NCBI RefSeq assembly: GCF_029227915.1
Contig: NC_079875.1
Coordinates: forward strand, 3,534,001-3,598,000
Source of the DNA: Hydractinia symbiolongicarpus
Lineage: Eukaryota > Cnidaria > Hydrozoa > Anthoathecata > Hydractiniidae
Length of the DNA stretch: 64,000 nt
Direction of reading: 5' to 3'
In this document: positions 34,431 to 48,500 of the stretch, one piece after another
Layout: each line of letters opens with the position of its first letter
How positions within the stretch are numbered: position 1 is the first letter of the stretch
Made by a program: the position numbers and the translations under genes
The notes under the pieces: model-generated
What the model was told of the DNA's origin: nothing
The model's input: only the letters and a program-made list of their open reading frames with translations
Database searches by the model: none

Positions 34431-37400
34431 ATGCCATCTTGTCCAAGAATTGTCTTTCTGATTGATCAGAACCAAAGCAATATTGACAAAACTAAAAGAG
34501 TGCTGCAGAATATTCACTTAAGTTGCTTGCGTATTTTGTCTTACTTTTCACATGCGTTTCATGATGCAGATGTGAAAGCCTCAGTTCTTTGGGGATACAA
34601 ATTCTACAATTCTGGCAAAAGCAATGCTGGTTACAGAAGATATAAACAATACCCCTTTCTTGATTATACTGTTGGCAATTTTAATAAATTTGAGAAAGAA
34701 TTGTATGAAAACCTCCTAAACTATGAGGAGATACAAGTTAACAAGAAAAAATTACCAAATGGGGAGCAGCTGAAATCTACTTTGACAGACTTATTAACTG
34801 ATTTTCAATGGGACCGGCCAGAATTGTTTTCACCAGCAAAAAAGACATTATATAATGAACAGAAGTTTGATTTGGATATCATGAATATTGTTTTTTTATT
34901 TACTACATGTCCCAACAAGAATACGCAGATTGAAAGTACTTACTTTAATTCGACTTATGATGACGCCAATAGTTTTATCAAATTTTTATTCCCTGGTGTT
35001 TTGTACAACAAATTTTTTAAACAATCAAAGTTAACTTTATGTTGGATAGACACTGGTTTTTGTCTACAATCTAAGGTATGTTAAATATATTTTTTATGGG
35101 ACAATTAAAACAGGAAGGTGCAAGACCAAATGATTTTATACAGTACTGCCTAAAGGTAAATTTACATGTACACCTTTGCAAGAGGTTGCGGTAGTGTCAG
35201 CACTTTGAGTAATGTCAGAACTTCCGTTGTTATTGTTGCCTATTGTTAAACACATTAGCTATTATTGCATGTTAAAAAATAGAGTTCATGTCTCGCCCAC
35301 AAAATAGTTATCTGATGTAAACTTTGACGAAAAACAAAAGAAATCAATATAAGATGCATATAACAGGGCTAAGTTTCCTGTGGTACCTGTGAATAGTTAT
35401 ATTTATAAAAGAAGACTTTCAATTCCTCTAAAATCCTGCATTATAAAACTAAAAGCGCTGAATAAAGCTGTATTGTGTTAACCAATAATCACAAAACACC
35501 ACTGTGAAGAGCTCAGATATTGCAATTTTGGATCTTGTTAGCAAGGCCTGGAATTTAAGAAAATGATTTATATTAAAATAGACGTGTGTGTTCACTTCAT
35601 CTGATTGATTATTCCAATCCTTTGATTTAGGTATCTGAGGAATCACATAACATATTAAAGGAAGGGTTAGAATCTGTTCATGGTTGTGTTATTCCTATTG
35701 AACACCTGTCAATGTGGTGGCTACACTCAGAAAATGTTGAGAAAAAGAAATCTTTTGCAGATTTTGTTGGTGTTACATCTTTAATGCGTGGTCTTTTGCC
35801 AATTTCATCTAAGGAATATAATATTGGTACTCAATATACAAATTGCACATTGTTGTTAAGTGAAGGTATATGTATAAAATTTATTATTTTTAAGGACTTA
35901 AAAACGTCAAGGTCATTGGAATAAGACTATCAATCACTATACAATGTGCAATGCACAATTATGCTGCTGTACCATTGTTTTTTTCAGGGTAATCTAATTA
36001 CCAGGCCAGTACATTGTACGTTTGTTTGTTTATAAGTTACTTGTTCTTTCACCAGCAACAAGTTTGAGCATTATTCTGTGTTCTGTTACGAATTTAAAGA
36101 ACAAGAAAAATGACATTGTCGTTCAGTATGTTAAAATCAAAGACAGCATTAAACGAAAAGATTTATCTCCTGATATGCTTTCAAGTAAAAAGAAGCCATA
36201 CTTTTACTTCCTTCAAATGGACAATGGTAAAAAATTTTCCCTTGTTTGTTTTTGTTTATAGCCTACAGTAGAATAAAGTAATTGCATCATTTGTATCTGT
36301 AACAATTAACCACCTAGCTAATATTCCTGACATACACTAAGCACCCAAGGAACTGTTTTTTATTTTTGATAAAATATTATGTTCTGAGACATATTATTGC
36401 ATTGAAGCATATATTTTGACTGCCATTAAATTGTTCTAGAAAGATTTTTCTTTTTAATTGCACATAAGCGTATGTAATTTGGAATGATGTAAACAATAGT
36501 TCCAGCTTCCTGAAAAAAGTAAAAAATAATTTTCAAAAAGTATACCACACTGTATCAGAAAAGTTAATGCTTAATAAGAGGTTAAGTGATGAAAAATTAG
36601 TAAGCAGCTTACAAGTTTTATTTTGTTTAGATGCACATACTGATGAACTAAACACAATACACCAATCCTTGAAATTAAAAATGGCAATGGTAATTTCATA
36701 TACCATCAAATTGTTTTCAAAAAATCTTTATATTTTTTTATGCATTATTACCCTGTTTAGAAAATTGAACTTTATGCTTCAACTCATTCTACTATATTAC
36801 AAGGTGTTATGATACCTTGCACCAAACGCATTGGCACTATTGTGATTGTGAACAATGATAAGATGTTGTGTGAAGACAATGATATCTCAGGTGAGTTGCT
36901 ATTCAATGCTTGCTTAATAAATCAAATAATTACTAAAAGTATTTTAACAAAATCTATTTATTTTCTTGCTTGTTTCTTTGGTCCTTTTCAGTCGAGTCAA
37001 AAACATCGACATTTATTATTATTATTTAAACTATTCTGCTATAACTTTTGTCATGTCATGATATAAAGCAGCAACTTAAACAGTAACTTACAATAAAATC
37101 CCGTTTTTCTTCTTCTGCACAAAATGGTTGTGTTCCAACTCTATTTTGGATCCCCTGCAAAGTAAATAATTTCCTGTGGGTTTTTCAACACGGTTAACGA
37201 CGAAATTGATGTGATGGATTAATGTGAATGAATTAGAAAAGGAATTGTTACCACACTTTTATTTTGTCTTTTGACTAAGTTTATATCAGTCTTACACTAA
37301 AATCCCACTTTTCTTTTTCTGCACAAAATGGTTGTGTTGCAACTTTATTTTGGATCCCCTGCAAAGTAAATAATTTCCTGTGGGTTTTTCAACACGGTTA

Positions 37401-40400
37401 ACGACGAAATTTATGCAATGGATTTATTTAAATGAATTAAAAAAAAGAATTGTTACCACATTTTTATTTTGTCTTTTGACTAAGTCTAATCAAAGAAGAA
37501 AAAGCCTTGGTGAAGAAAATCACATGCCCAAATTGCTAAACTTTTGCAGGTGTGATAATGGTTAAGACCTGGAAAACAGCATGCTCCCTAGAATGACAAG
37601 AATGTATATATCACATCATAGTTTTTAAAGTTCCATCTACCAAAATCTGGATTAGGTAATGAAGACACAATTTGGTTGTATAGTAATGTCTACAAATATT
37701 TAGAACCTTGTTAAAATAATGATCATGCTAATTTAAACAAGAAGCCCTTTGACTTAAAACTGGCACAAAAAACCTCTAGAATTTTTTTCAACATTATACA
37801 TGCAAATTTTACAGTAGCAATGTGCAGCAAAGGATCCCAAGATTTTGTGTTGCTGTTTTCAACAAAAAGATCTTAAATTTCTAGTCCATGAGCTCTTTAT
37901 TAGCAGATCAGAGTTGTTATTAAAATATTACATTGCAGTTCTGGACATTTTGCTTCACACAACTAGAGCAAATATGTAGGTACAATCACATCAGAGGACG
38001 TTCATAGTCTACTTAAGCAAAACAGTCCTGACTGTGTGAAAAACATATGCAGGAAAGCATAAAAGGGGAGTTTGGAATTACATGTTTTGTGATATTATAA
38101 TTTTTGTTCTGAATTCATTGACTCGGTTTCTTTCGGCCAACAGGTAAAACGGAAACAGGTAAAACGGAAAAAAATTGACTTCATAAATAATTATATTTCT
38201 TTTTTTTAGAGGACAACAATGTTTCTGTTGAAATTAGCAAAGTTGTGACACAGCAAGAATATGGCACCTCTTTAGCAAATATATCCGACTCTTGGTTTTT
38301 CTATAATCCAAATTTAGGATTTTCATCACCACTGAAGAATACAATAAGGTTAGTTTCCATCTACTTAGTGGTTCTATGAAATTATCACATTCTTTTTCTA
38401 CTCTTGTTAAAATACTGGTTTTAGTAGGGTTGAATTAAACCTGTTTTGTATTCTAAATTTGAATATTACAAATAAAATCTGGCTCCTCAGTTTTCTATTG
38501 CATTACAGAATGTGTAGCAATCTAAAAGGCTCAAATACCTAACAAAGTATTCCTCCTTCAAATACCGTACCAGTTTATTTTTCTTTTTGTTCCCTTCACA
38601 AGGTATTGAGACAAGGTGCCTAATTTTAAAATTAGTATCCTTAAATAATTTCTATGCTATTTAATGATAGGTTGGACATTTTAAACTTGTCAATGTTTAA
38701 AACGGACTTAGAATTTAACATTTTAGGTTAGGTTATTTCAGGTCATTGTATGTTATAGCCAACTTCAGTATGACCATCTTTCAAGATATTCCAGGTCTTT
38801 ATGGGCTTTTGACATGTATTGTTCTATAATTATGGCATTTTATAGTGTTATTAGCTTACAGTGGCCGGTTTAGGGTATGTCAAACTAGTCGGGTGGACAG
38901 TAATTTTTGCGCTAAAAGCCTTATTGTTAAAATTTCAAAACAGTGTGCTTTCTTCAATTGTGTTGGGGTTGAATTTCTATAGATATAAATAAACACATAC
39001 ATATATTATATAAATCGAGGCACAAAATTTAATTATTTACCCTAATTCACTATGAAAATAGACACAGGGGGTTGAAAATACAAATATAGGTTACATGTGA
39101 CAAAGCATAATAAAATCCTCTGTAGGTACAGCGAGTTACGTCGAGTATTAAAAGGTAGTGCCGTGTGAAAAACCCTTAAAAACAAAAAACAAACAGTGCT
39201 TTACTTCTTTGTACAATAATTTTTAATTAGCAAAAATAAATTAATAAACAACATCTTTACTTTTAAAGATCTATTATTAAAGTCATGAAACAGCAAAGAA
39301 TAAGAATTTTAAAAAATTGTTCAATTGTTCAAATACTCCCTGATAAGTTAATTATGACTGACTTGTGAAGAGATTTCCATGCTAAACGACTGGAGAAAAA
39401 TATGCATGATGTTTTTTTTATTAAAACTTTGTCAGTCGGAGAAGGAATTCAAAGGTGATCAGTAATGTGAACTTCATTTCTCTTCATTTTCAAGATATTC
39501 ACATTTAAGGATTTTTGCATTTGATTATTCTGCATAAATTATGATGTCATGTTGGCCTGCAGAAATTGTTGATATTTTCTATTGTCATAATTGCTGACCT
39601 AAACTTTATCAATACGTTGTTACAGAAATTGAAAAACATTAAAAAAATCCTCAAAATGGTGCTACTTTACTCATACCAGGTCCTTTATATTTTTGTTAAC
39701 TACTCCATAACTTTAGTTGTTGTTTGTTAAATGACTTTTCAACATTCAATAATTACGTAACACCCAAAAATGCCCACTTTTTACCGTATTTTCACTGTAT
39801 TGATATATATTGATAACAATGTAAAGTTTTTGTTCTAGAAAAATACACAGCTCTGGTATTAAACATGTTGAAGAGAATGAAGAAAACTCAAGAGATATAG
39901 TCAAATTCTTCAAAGAAAAGTTTGCAAAAGAAAAAGTTGAAAAAGAGCTTAATGCAAAAACAAAAAGTAAAATACGAACAAGAAAATCAAATCAAATGAA
40001 AGGTATGAGTTGGGCTCACTGGCGATTAATGGAGTATAAGAAGAAAATTGCTGACAAAGTACAAAAATGGGAAAACATCACCACTGCTGTTGTAAAAGAG
40101 AACAAAGATGAAGTGATAAAAGAAACAACCACAAAAGAAATCGTCATTCCAGGCAAGTAACCATAATAATATGGTTTTATTTAACTTCACAGAAAGGTGT
40201 ACATTCAGCATTATTTTGAGAAGTATTTCTCTCAATAATAACCAGTATGATTAGACTGGAAGATTTTAATTGAGATTGCGAATAATTAACAGCTTTGTGT
40301 AGACAGTGAAAGGAAACATGTTTGATTATTTTGATATCCCACATGTAATAATAAGATATAAGTTGAAATAACCGTATAATTTTTTTTGCAATAATTCTAA

Positions 40401-43400
40401 AAACTCTATGATTGTTATTGTTTATCCATAACAACTAAGCTGATCTAAACTTTTGTAAAAGTAATTTGTGTGTTCTGAATCTAACGCAATGCATAATTCA
40501 AATGTACTTTTCAGCCCCTACTTGTCTTGTTAACAATTTTTCTCTTGCTACATTTTTTACTATGGGAATAAATGACAATATTATCCCCTTAATAACTTTG
40601 ATTCAATGGTATGAAATATGCTAACTGTTTACATGTTCTAGCAAGTTATTTTTTAAAATGCAGTTTTTGAAAATTTTGTGGTTAGTGAAATTAGTTAGCC
40701 AAGTTATTGAACCATACCGCGGGCTCAAGAAAACATCTTTTATGCAACATCAATAATAAAAAAACACCTTTAAAATATGTTTTTACTGTGTTTGTGCCAA
40801 AAAAACAACAGCTATACAGAAGAAATTTAAAAACATACATGTTTGTTTTTTATAAATATACTACCCAATACATTTATCTTTTTACTTTTTAGAATTTTCT
40901 TCAGATGAAGAATTGAAAACACATGCAGTGAGTTCTTATGAAGACCTTGTACAAAAGGTTTGATTATTGTCACTCTTTATTTTGGCACTATATATATATA
41001 CTATAAATCAATCGCCAAGTATAATTTAGTTAAATAACAATAATGACTTACTTTGATTGTCTCACTTGATTACTCAGCGGTATCACAAACACAACCAGCA
41101 GGAACACAACAACACAACTTGATCTGTAACACAACAACACAACTGGATATCAACACAACTGCACAACCAATTGAGGCCCCACCTGAAATAAAAAATTTTA
41201 CGAAAACCTCATGGGCTCTCCCAATTTTCTATCGCAACATATATGGGAATATCAGGAAGCAGAAAATCAATAAAAAATAAAATTTCATAAATTTTCTCAT
41301 CAATGTAACAGATTATGTCAATTGTTTATCAATAAAATGTCTGCATACAAATTATTTTTGTTTATTCTTATTTGTAGCAAAATGGTATACCACCATAGTT
41401 ACATATAAACATGTTTTTTGTTATATTTATCAGCAACATGTATTTAAGAAAAATGTGACAAATGTTCTCCATGAATTATTATCATATGAAAACAATAATT
41501 TAACCATATTGACTTGTATAACATCTGATAAATCGTTTTCAGTGGGCGAAAAACTGTTAGCCATACTCTACTTTATGACAGAAAAATATTTTACTGTAGC
41601 TATTTTGTAAACAGACTGAATACAGATTGTGTGCAAGATTATGATTAATAGTTTTTTTCGCTTAAAAAAATAATCGTGAATTGTTTGTGTTTGGAAGTAT
41701 CTCAATATCCCAAATTTGTAAAAATAGCTTTTAAATCACATTTTTTGCCGCTTTCACACAATAACCAGTAACTGTGTGACCACTGACTGTAGTTACAATC
41801 TCTGTGAATGTTGTTTCTTGCATCCACTGTACTGGAACTATACTTTATTTAGTCATATATATCTCACAGAGAAATTGAATTGTTGATAAAGACTGTTTCT
41901 CAACACTTTAATGGCGTGGCTTCGACTAAGGTAAATTTTTTAGTAAATTTGTGCATAACCAATAAAAAATCAAGTCTGTTTCTTCAGTGTGATACAAACT
42001 CTTTTTTTGATGGTCATGTCATGAAAATTGCATAGAAAAAACACAGGCTTTCTAAACTTCGTATATACCGAGCTTTGTTAAGATTACAGTGGACTTGTTT
42101 GTAGTTGTCAAGTATTACAAACATTAAAACTGTTCTGCCATTACATCTAAGATTCATAATACGTATAAGTTATCGTGTTACTTTAAGCTGATTTGGTCTA
42201 CGTTATTATAAGTTTATGTCCAAGTGTTTTTGTGGTATTGAAATGTTGTTCCATTTAGAATACTGTGATGACTTTTTTAAAAGACATTGTCGTCTATTCT
42301 TCAAATGATATTCGAGAGAAATATTCGAACAACAACAAAGACAAACTTGTTCAAGAGTAAGTATTCTCATTTTCAGTGACCTAGTGATTACAGGGTTGGT
42401 TTAGTAATCACAACGCCGCTGATTGGTAAGTCCAGAGCTCGACCATGCTTAGCAGGTACGATTAACAGAGCTATAAGTCCTCCCATATCCAGTTGCAAGA
42501 CTTAAAGCAATGTAAAGCAATATTGTCTAACTTATAATGTGAACTCGCAAACATTAATTATTCGTTTTATATGTAGGTACCTGCTACAGATACACATTCT
42601 TCTGGAATTTGTTGCTATGCATCAAGAAGAAAATGAAGACAAAGCGGAACTGACGAAACTCGTAAGTGATATAGCTGGTAATGTAAATCTATTCCCCTAT
42701 GTTTCCTAATTCTGAGTTAAATGAGACTGTCTGAAGCAAGCTGATTTGATTATATCTAAAGTATCGAATGTAAAGCCTGAAAAAATAATCAGGGCTAAGC
42801 AAGACAACGTTGTGACAATCACTAGTAGTCTCTATAATAGTAGTTAAGGTGCATATTTTGTGTGGACAGGAAAGAAAAATGACAGTATACGAAGCAGTTT
42901 TTGAACATGCTTTTTAATGTTTAGATTGCTTCCTTTCTGCGTTGTGTATCGTTTGAAGAAAACACGTTCTTCTTAAGAAATCATTTAAAGACAGTAATCT
43001 TGCCAAAGTATGTTACTTCTTGTGAAGCCAACTTAGTCACGCTGATATTTGACAACGTGGCATAGACCGCAGATATCGCTAGGTGCTTTAATGTCACCAA
43101 TAATATATAAGACATAATGCGGGATAGGGTAAAGTAAAAAGACAATGAGTAAAATGAAGTGGTTTATATAGTCATTCAGCTTCTTTGCGTTTATTCAAGT
43201 TCCACTTGAATACAGGCATGATATTTTTTATCTATAGAAAGGCTTTCTTTATGCACTGTAATTATACCATTTACTGCATTTACTGAGAATAAAAAGCACA
43301 CTACCTTTTTCAACAGTTTAAGACACTCATCAACTCTACCACCCGTTCCTACTCGACTCTTCGATTTGTTATGCTTTCTTCATTTTTTCAAATAAGCACA

Positions 43401-45489
43401 CCCTTTAAACCTTGCAGAAATTTATATCGTACTCAAAAATTGTTGCAGCTACATTTTATTTCAGTTTTATTGATCGTATACCAAACTTGTTGCGCGATCT
43501 CTACGATGAAATGATGTTGGAAGTTCCAAACGAATTGAGAGGTGAGGAGGAGGTTGACAGTGAAGATGGTACCTCACCTATAAAACCTGTCCAACTTCCC
43601 AGTTCAGTATCATACTACAGCTCGGATTCCTCCGTCGCCTCTTCTATGCAAAGGTATTTTGTATTGATATTTCATATAGCCTTTGCTACCATATTAAACG
43701 GGGGATCATGTCTGAACATAAACGATATGCTTTAAGGGTTTATGAATCACAGGAACGCTAAGGTTATTGTATGGTAGAAGCATTTCAGATTACCTTAAAT
43801 ACTAGATTAAGCCCCTGGGGTTTTTATGTCATAAATGATTTAGAGAGTGGGGCCTATTGAAAGAGAGGCTTGTTTGAAAGAGGTTGATGTAAGACTATCA
43901 TTTAGATAAATGTTTAATGTCACAAAACATACTGAAATTACTTAGAATATTATAAAAAAAAATCAAAAAAAATTAAATGTCTGGGAAAAAGTTTTTTTTC
44001 AAACGTTTTTTCTTGCAATAGCTATGGGTAAGTTACTGGCTTAAAATATATAAGCGTTACAATAGAATGTGTTTTCCTGTAAAACAAGCGTTGTGCTGCT
44101 CAGGGTAAACCCATGTGGATTATTTGATGTTTAGGACTGATTTGTCAGAAATTATTTTTAGGGTGGGGTTTAGTTAAAGAGAGGTTTAACCGAGTATTTA
44201 CAAAATGGTAAATTGCAACATTGTTATTTGTACGGTGTCCGACAACTTATTCGAGTGTTTAAATAAAACAAACGTAGTCATTGAATTCTTGAGACACCTG
44301 ACTACCTTTTTGTATGCTTCAGATTTGACGTGTTTTAGCTAAAAATAGGTAACAAAACCTCATTGCGGACTTTTGCTGGGATAAAAAAATTGCACCCTAA
44401 ATGTAAAAACTTTTGACACACGTTGTTCACGAGCCTACCAATCTCTGCAAACTATTTTTTTGCTATTAAAATTGTTCTGCGTTAAATTTTATTGTGCATT
44501 GTTTTAGTGAAAGAAAACCATTGAAAAGACATCCAAGTATCGTTGGTGATAACTCCAATAAAAAATTGATCAGTGTGCAAATGAAGAAGAAAAGTAATAA
44601 CAAAAAGAAGAAGAAGGTGAAGAAAGAAAGAAAAGTTGTTGAGAACAGTAAGTTTTTGTAGCGTCACGCTGTAGACTTAACATAAAGCACCTTAAAAAAT
44701 ATATAATTACCCTTAGTCGTCAAATCGTTTGTTTTAAAAAGCGCTAAATTTCCATGAGTTTTTCATAATTACACCTGGTTTTGACTAGCTGTTCCAACAT
44801 TGATGGAATTTAATGCAGTTTAATTCTGTTATGTAGGTGTTTTAATGGTGAGGGTTGAGAAACTTTGGCTTTTGGACGGTATTTTGACCTTTGTTTGACG
44901 TAAATACACGTTTGTTTGACGTAAATACACGTTTGTTTGTTTGACGTAAATACACGTTTGTTTGTTTGACGTAAATACACGTTTGTTTGACGTAAATACA
45001 CGTTTGTTTGACGTAAATACACGTTTGTTTAACGTAAATACACGTTTGTTTGACGTAAATACACGTTTGTTTGACGTAAATACACGTTTGTTTGACGTAA
45101 ATATGCGTTTGTTTGACGTAAATACACGTTTGTTTGACGTAAATACACGTTTGTTTGACGTAAATACACGTTTGTTTGACGTAAATACACGTTTGTTTGA
45201 CGTAAATACACGTTTGTTTGACGTAAATACACGAGTCTAAGCGTTGTAATTCACGAGACTTATTTCTCAAGTCTGGTTTCTGAATGGAAAAACTTAATAC
45301 ATGTTTCTTCTACGTGCTAAGTGACGCAAAGTAACTAACAATATAATCTTCGTTTTGTGAAAACAATTTTTAGCGTTATTAAGAGCTAGTTAACGCTTGT
45401 TAGCACAATACATGCGAGGTCACTGATGCTTGCGTACTTACTTAGCGTTTATCTTGCGTTGACGTAACACGCTGTTCTAGAATTTACAC

Positions 45490-45559
<70 letters not shown>

Positions 45560-48500
45560 AGGTTATATTTTAGCTCCATAATTGTACAAAATGGCTTCTT
45601 CTTTTGAAATAATATATGATATTCGTATGTGTATTAAGGTTAATATAAAAAACAAAAAAACAAAAACCAGTTCATAATATGTTTCACAAAAGTATTAGAA
45701 AGAGAACTATAGAAGAGATCAAGTAGTAGTAAGATGGATAATTATGTGAAACATACTAGCTATATGTTCTAAAACGAGTTGTTGTAAATGCAAAGCAAAA
45801 ACAAAACTGGCGGATTAGGAATGATAAAATATAGAGAAAATAGTGACTTAGAAAAAAGAGAGATTGTGATAAAGTAGGTAGTCGAAAATCTTATTGATTG
45901 TGCAGATCTTATAAAATATAGTCATATAAATCACTAACATATTTAAACTACAATTCATGTTTTTTACAGTTTGCATTAAAAACCAGTAAGTACTAAAACA
46001 GTAGGCTAAGAGGTAAAGTTGGACTGGGTTTTAATGCATACTGTGAATGAAGAATGCCAATTGTTTTCGCTTGCGAACCCTGGGGGACTCAGCCCCACGC
46101 TCCGCAACACTTTCTATCACTTCTAGGTTTTATGCACCTTTACCATTCTTTGCGCAAAATAAGATGGCTAAGATTAGTTGCTTTGGAGCTGAATAAAACT
46201 CTTATGTTAGTGTGCCTGTTTTAAACTATTTCTGAGAAACCTAACACAAGTTAGAAAATAGATGTGGAAGATGAGAGTTGTGTAAAATGTTGAGTTTAAA
46301 TGTAAAAATTTGTAGTTTTGCTACATTTGTGTGATAGGCAAAAAAAGGTTTGAAATGCAGACACAAGTTGTGTGAGGTGTTTTTCCCTTTTAAATGTATC
46401 TAGTATACATCTAGCGAGTGTTTAAATAATATGAATCACAAATCGAAGTTTGCAATGATTTTTTTCCTTAAATTCTGTGCTGTAGATAACCCACTCACTC
46501 TTTGACGTCATTATTAACTTTCCAAAATCCAGATAGGTTTCTTGCTACAGACTATTTGCATTTAAAAATCTATATCTATATCTAGACGTGAGTGAAGAGA
46601 AAGTGGTTCGCAGTCTATTTGATGAAGGTTTCTCTCTACCTGCAGTACCAGTAACACCCACTTACAAACGAAGACATTCAGAATCGAGTATGTTAGCGAT
46701 AATTTATTTAGTATATACTTCTATTTCGTATTTTTAAACACATAAAATGTATATTTACTAATGCCTCCTCCTCGCGAACTAAAGAGAATCTGTCATCTTT
46801 GTTGCGCAGTGTAAACCATGCTATATGTTTAGCCATACGAACTAAAGTTCCAAACACACCAGAAGGTAAACAAATCAATGATATGATGTGGAAAAAGCAG
46901 GATAGAGAAAGGTAAGTCTTGTCAAACTCTTGTTCTATTCATTTTATGCCGCCGGACTATTTTGTGGTTATTTGTCTGTTTTTCAGCATGTTATAAAAGA
47001 ACGCTCGGGTAAACAGAGTGATAATTTGAGAATCATACGTTAAGGGCTGCTCATAAAATTTATAAATTTAGAGCTTTAGTTGTGTGTATCAATTGTGTTC
47101 TTTAATCTATTTTTCGTGTTCCTGTTATTCTTTTATGAAAACGAGTTTTGGTGTTGCTACCTATTAACACCAAAATCTTGTATGGGAACAAATTTTTCAC
47201 GGGTACTAAATTTCGCGGATTTTGCGGTTTTTTGTTAATATCCTGAAATTAATTCCTGCAACATTTTGCAAAGCTAAATGGCCGCAAAATCTCACAAGAT
47301 CGTAAGATTCCTTTCTTTACTGTTATTATTATCATTTTATTTTTGTTTTTATTTAAATATTATATAAAGACAAAAATCAGTACACACGACCGAACATGCT
47401 ACGAAAAATTTATATATGGTTCCACATACTGCAATCTTTTACTCAGTAAAAATCAAGAGTTGCCATCTGCGAAAATTAGTTCTCACAATAAATTAGCAAC
47501 ATTTCTTAGCAGCGTAACATTCCTGCAAAAATTAACTAAATTTCATCCACAAAATAAAAATGGCTGCGAAAAAATTTCTCAGTTGGTTCTGTGTACTTTT
47601 TAGACGGCATTCCAACATCGACAAAAAGATGAAGCCAATCGAAGAATCGCCACTTAAAGAACTGCAGTGTAAGTAGCAAATTGTCATATTTCAGCATGTG
47701 TAGATGCTGATTCGTCATGGCTGTAAGTAGCAAATTGTGATATTTCAGCATGTGTAGGTGCTGATTCGTCATGGCGTATTCGTGTGTTAAGATGTAGAGT
47801 TGTGGGTTTATCTCTTAAGCCCGCCGATTGAATCTAGCTCGCTGTCAGCAATTTGTTAGCGACGCACAAAATAGTTTTACTTTATATGAGTTCAACGTGT
47901 ATTCACAGTAGATGAGTTTTTGACGTTTTATGTCATGTGACGTGTCACGTGTTAAAATACACGAAGGTTGGGTTCTTGTCGAGACATGCTTTTTTAAGTA
48001 AGCCTTTGGTATTCAATTATTCGGTTAAGTATAGGTTGATGTGTTGTCTACATTTGCTTTTACCCGATTATTGATGTGAAGTACCTTAATGTTTAACCCT
48101 ATTCGGACCAGATGGGGCTGAAATTTGGCGACTTTCCACTATTTTTAATCAACTTCTACAGAGCCAAAAAAATTGTGGTGTGACGTTACGTGTGTTGCCG
48201 GAAAAAATGTTAGACAAATTATCTTTCTCTCAAATATTCTTATAACAGTTCCAGAGTCAAGCCTTTTTTATGCGTTTATTAACTAAGTTACTCTATGTTC
48301 CACCGTTTTAGCTTTTTTCAGGGTAGGACTATATGATGACGTCATCTTCAAATAAATGACGTCATTAATTTTTTTATCTCAATTGTTCTCCAACATGCTA
48401 ACAAATATTCGTGTCCAGGGGCTTTTTTCGTCACATTTAGAAGAAGGGACTTTTTTACCCCCATAAAGCCCAGACTAGGGTTAAACCGATAACGATCAAT

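Noticed and set aside
41053-41280. 75-codon frame, possible extra TICRR exon
   Set aside because: The first half is an ACAACAC-rich low-complexity run and inclusion would not fit the phase of exons 8 and 9 without a stop.
42367-42480. Possible tRNA gene in TICRR intron 11
   Set aside because: GTGATTAC/GTAATCAC pair suggests a stem, but no cloverleaf or proper B box could be drawn.
44842-45270. Long open frames on both strands with 7-residue repeats
   Set aside because: They result from the 21-bp minisatellite, whose period is a multiple of three.
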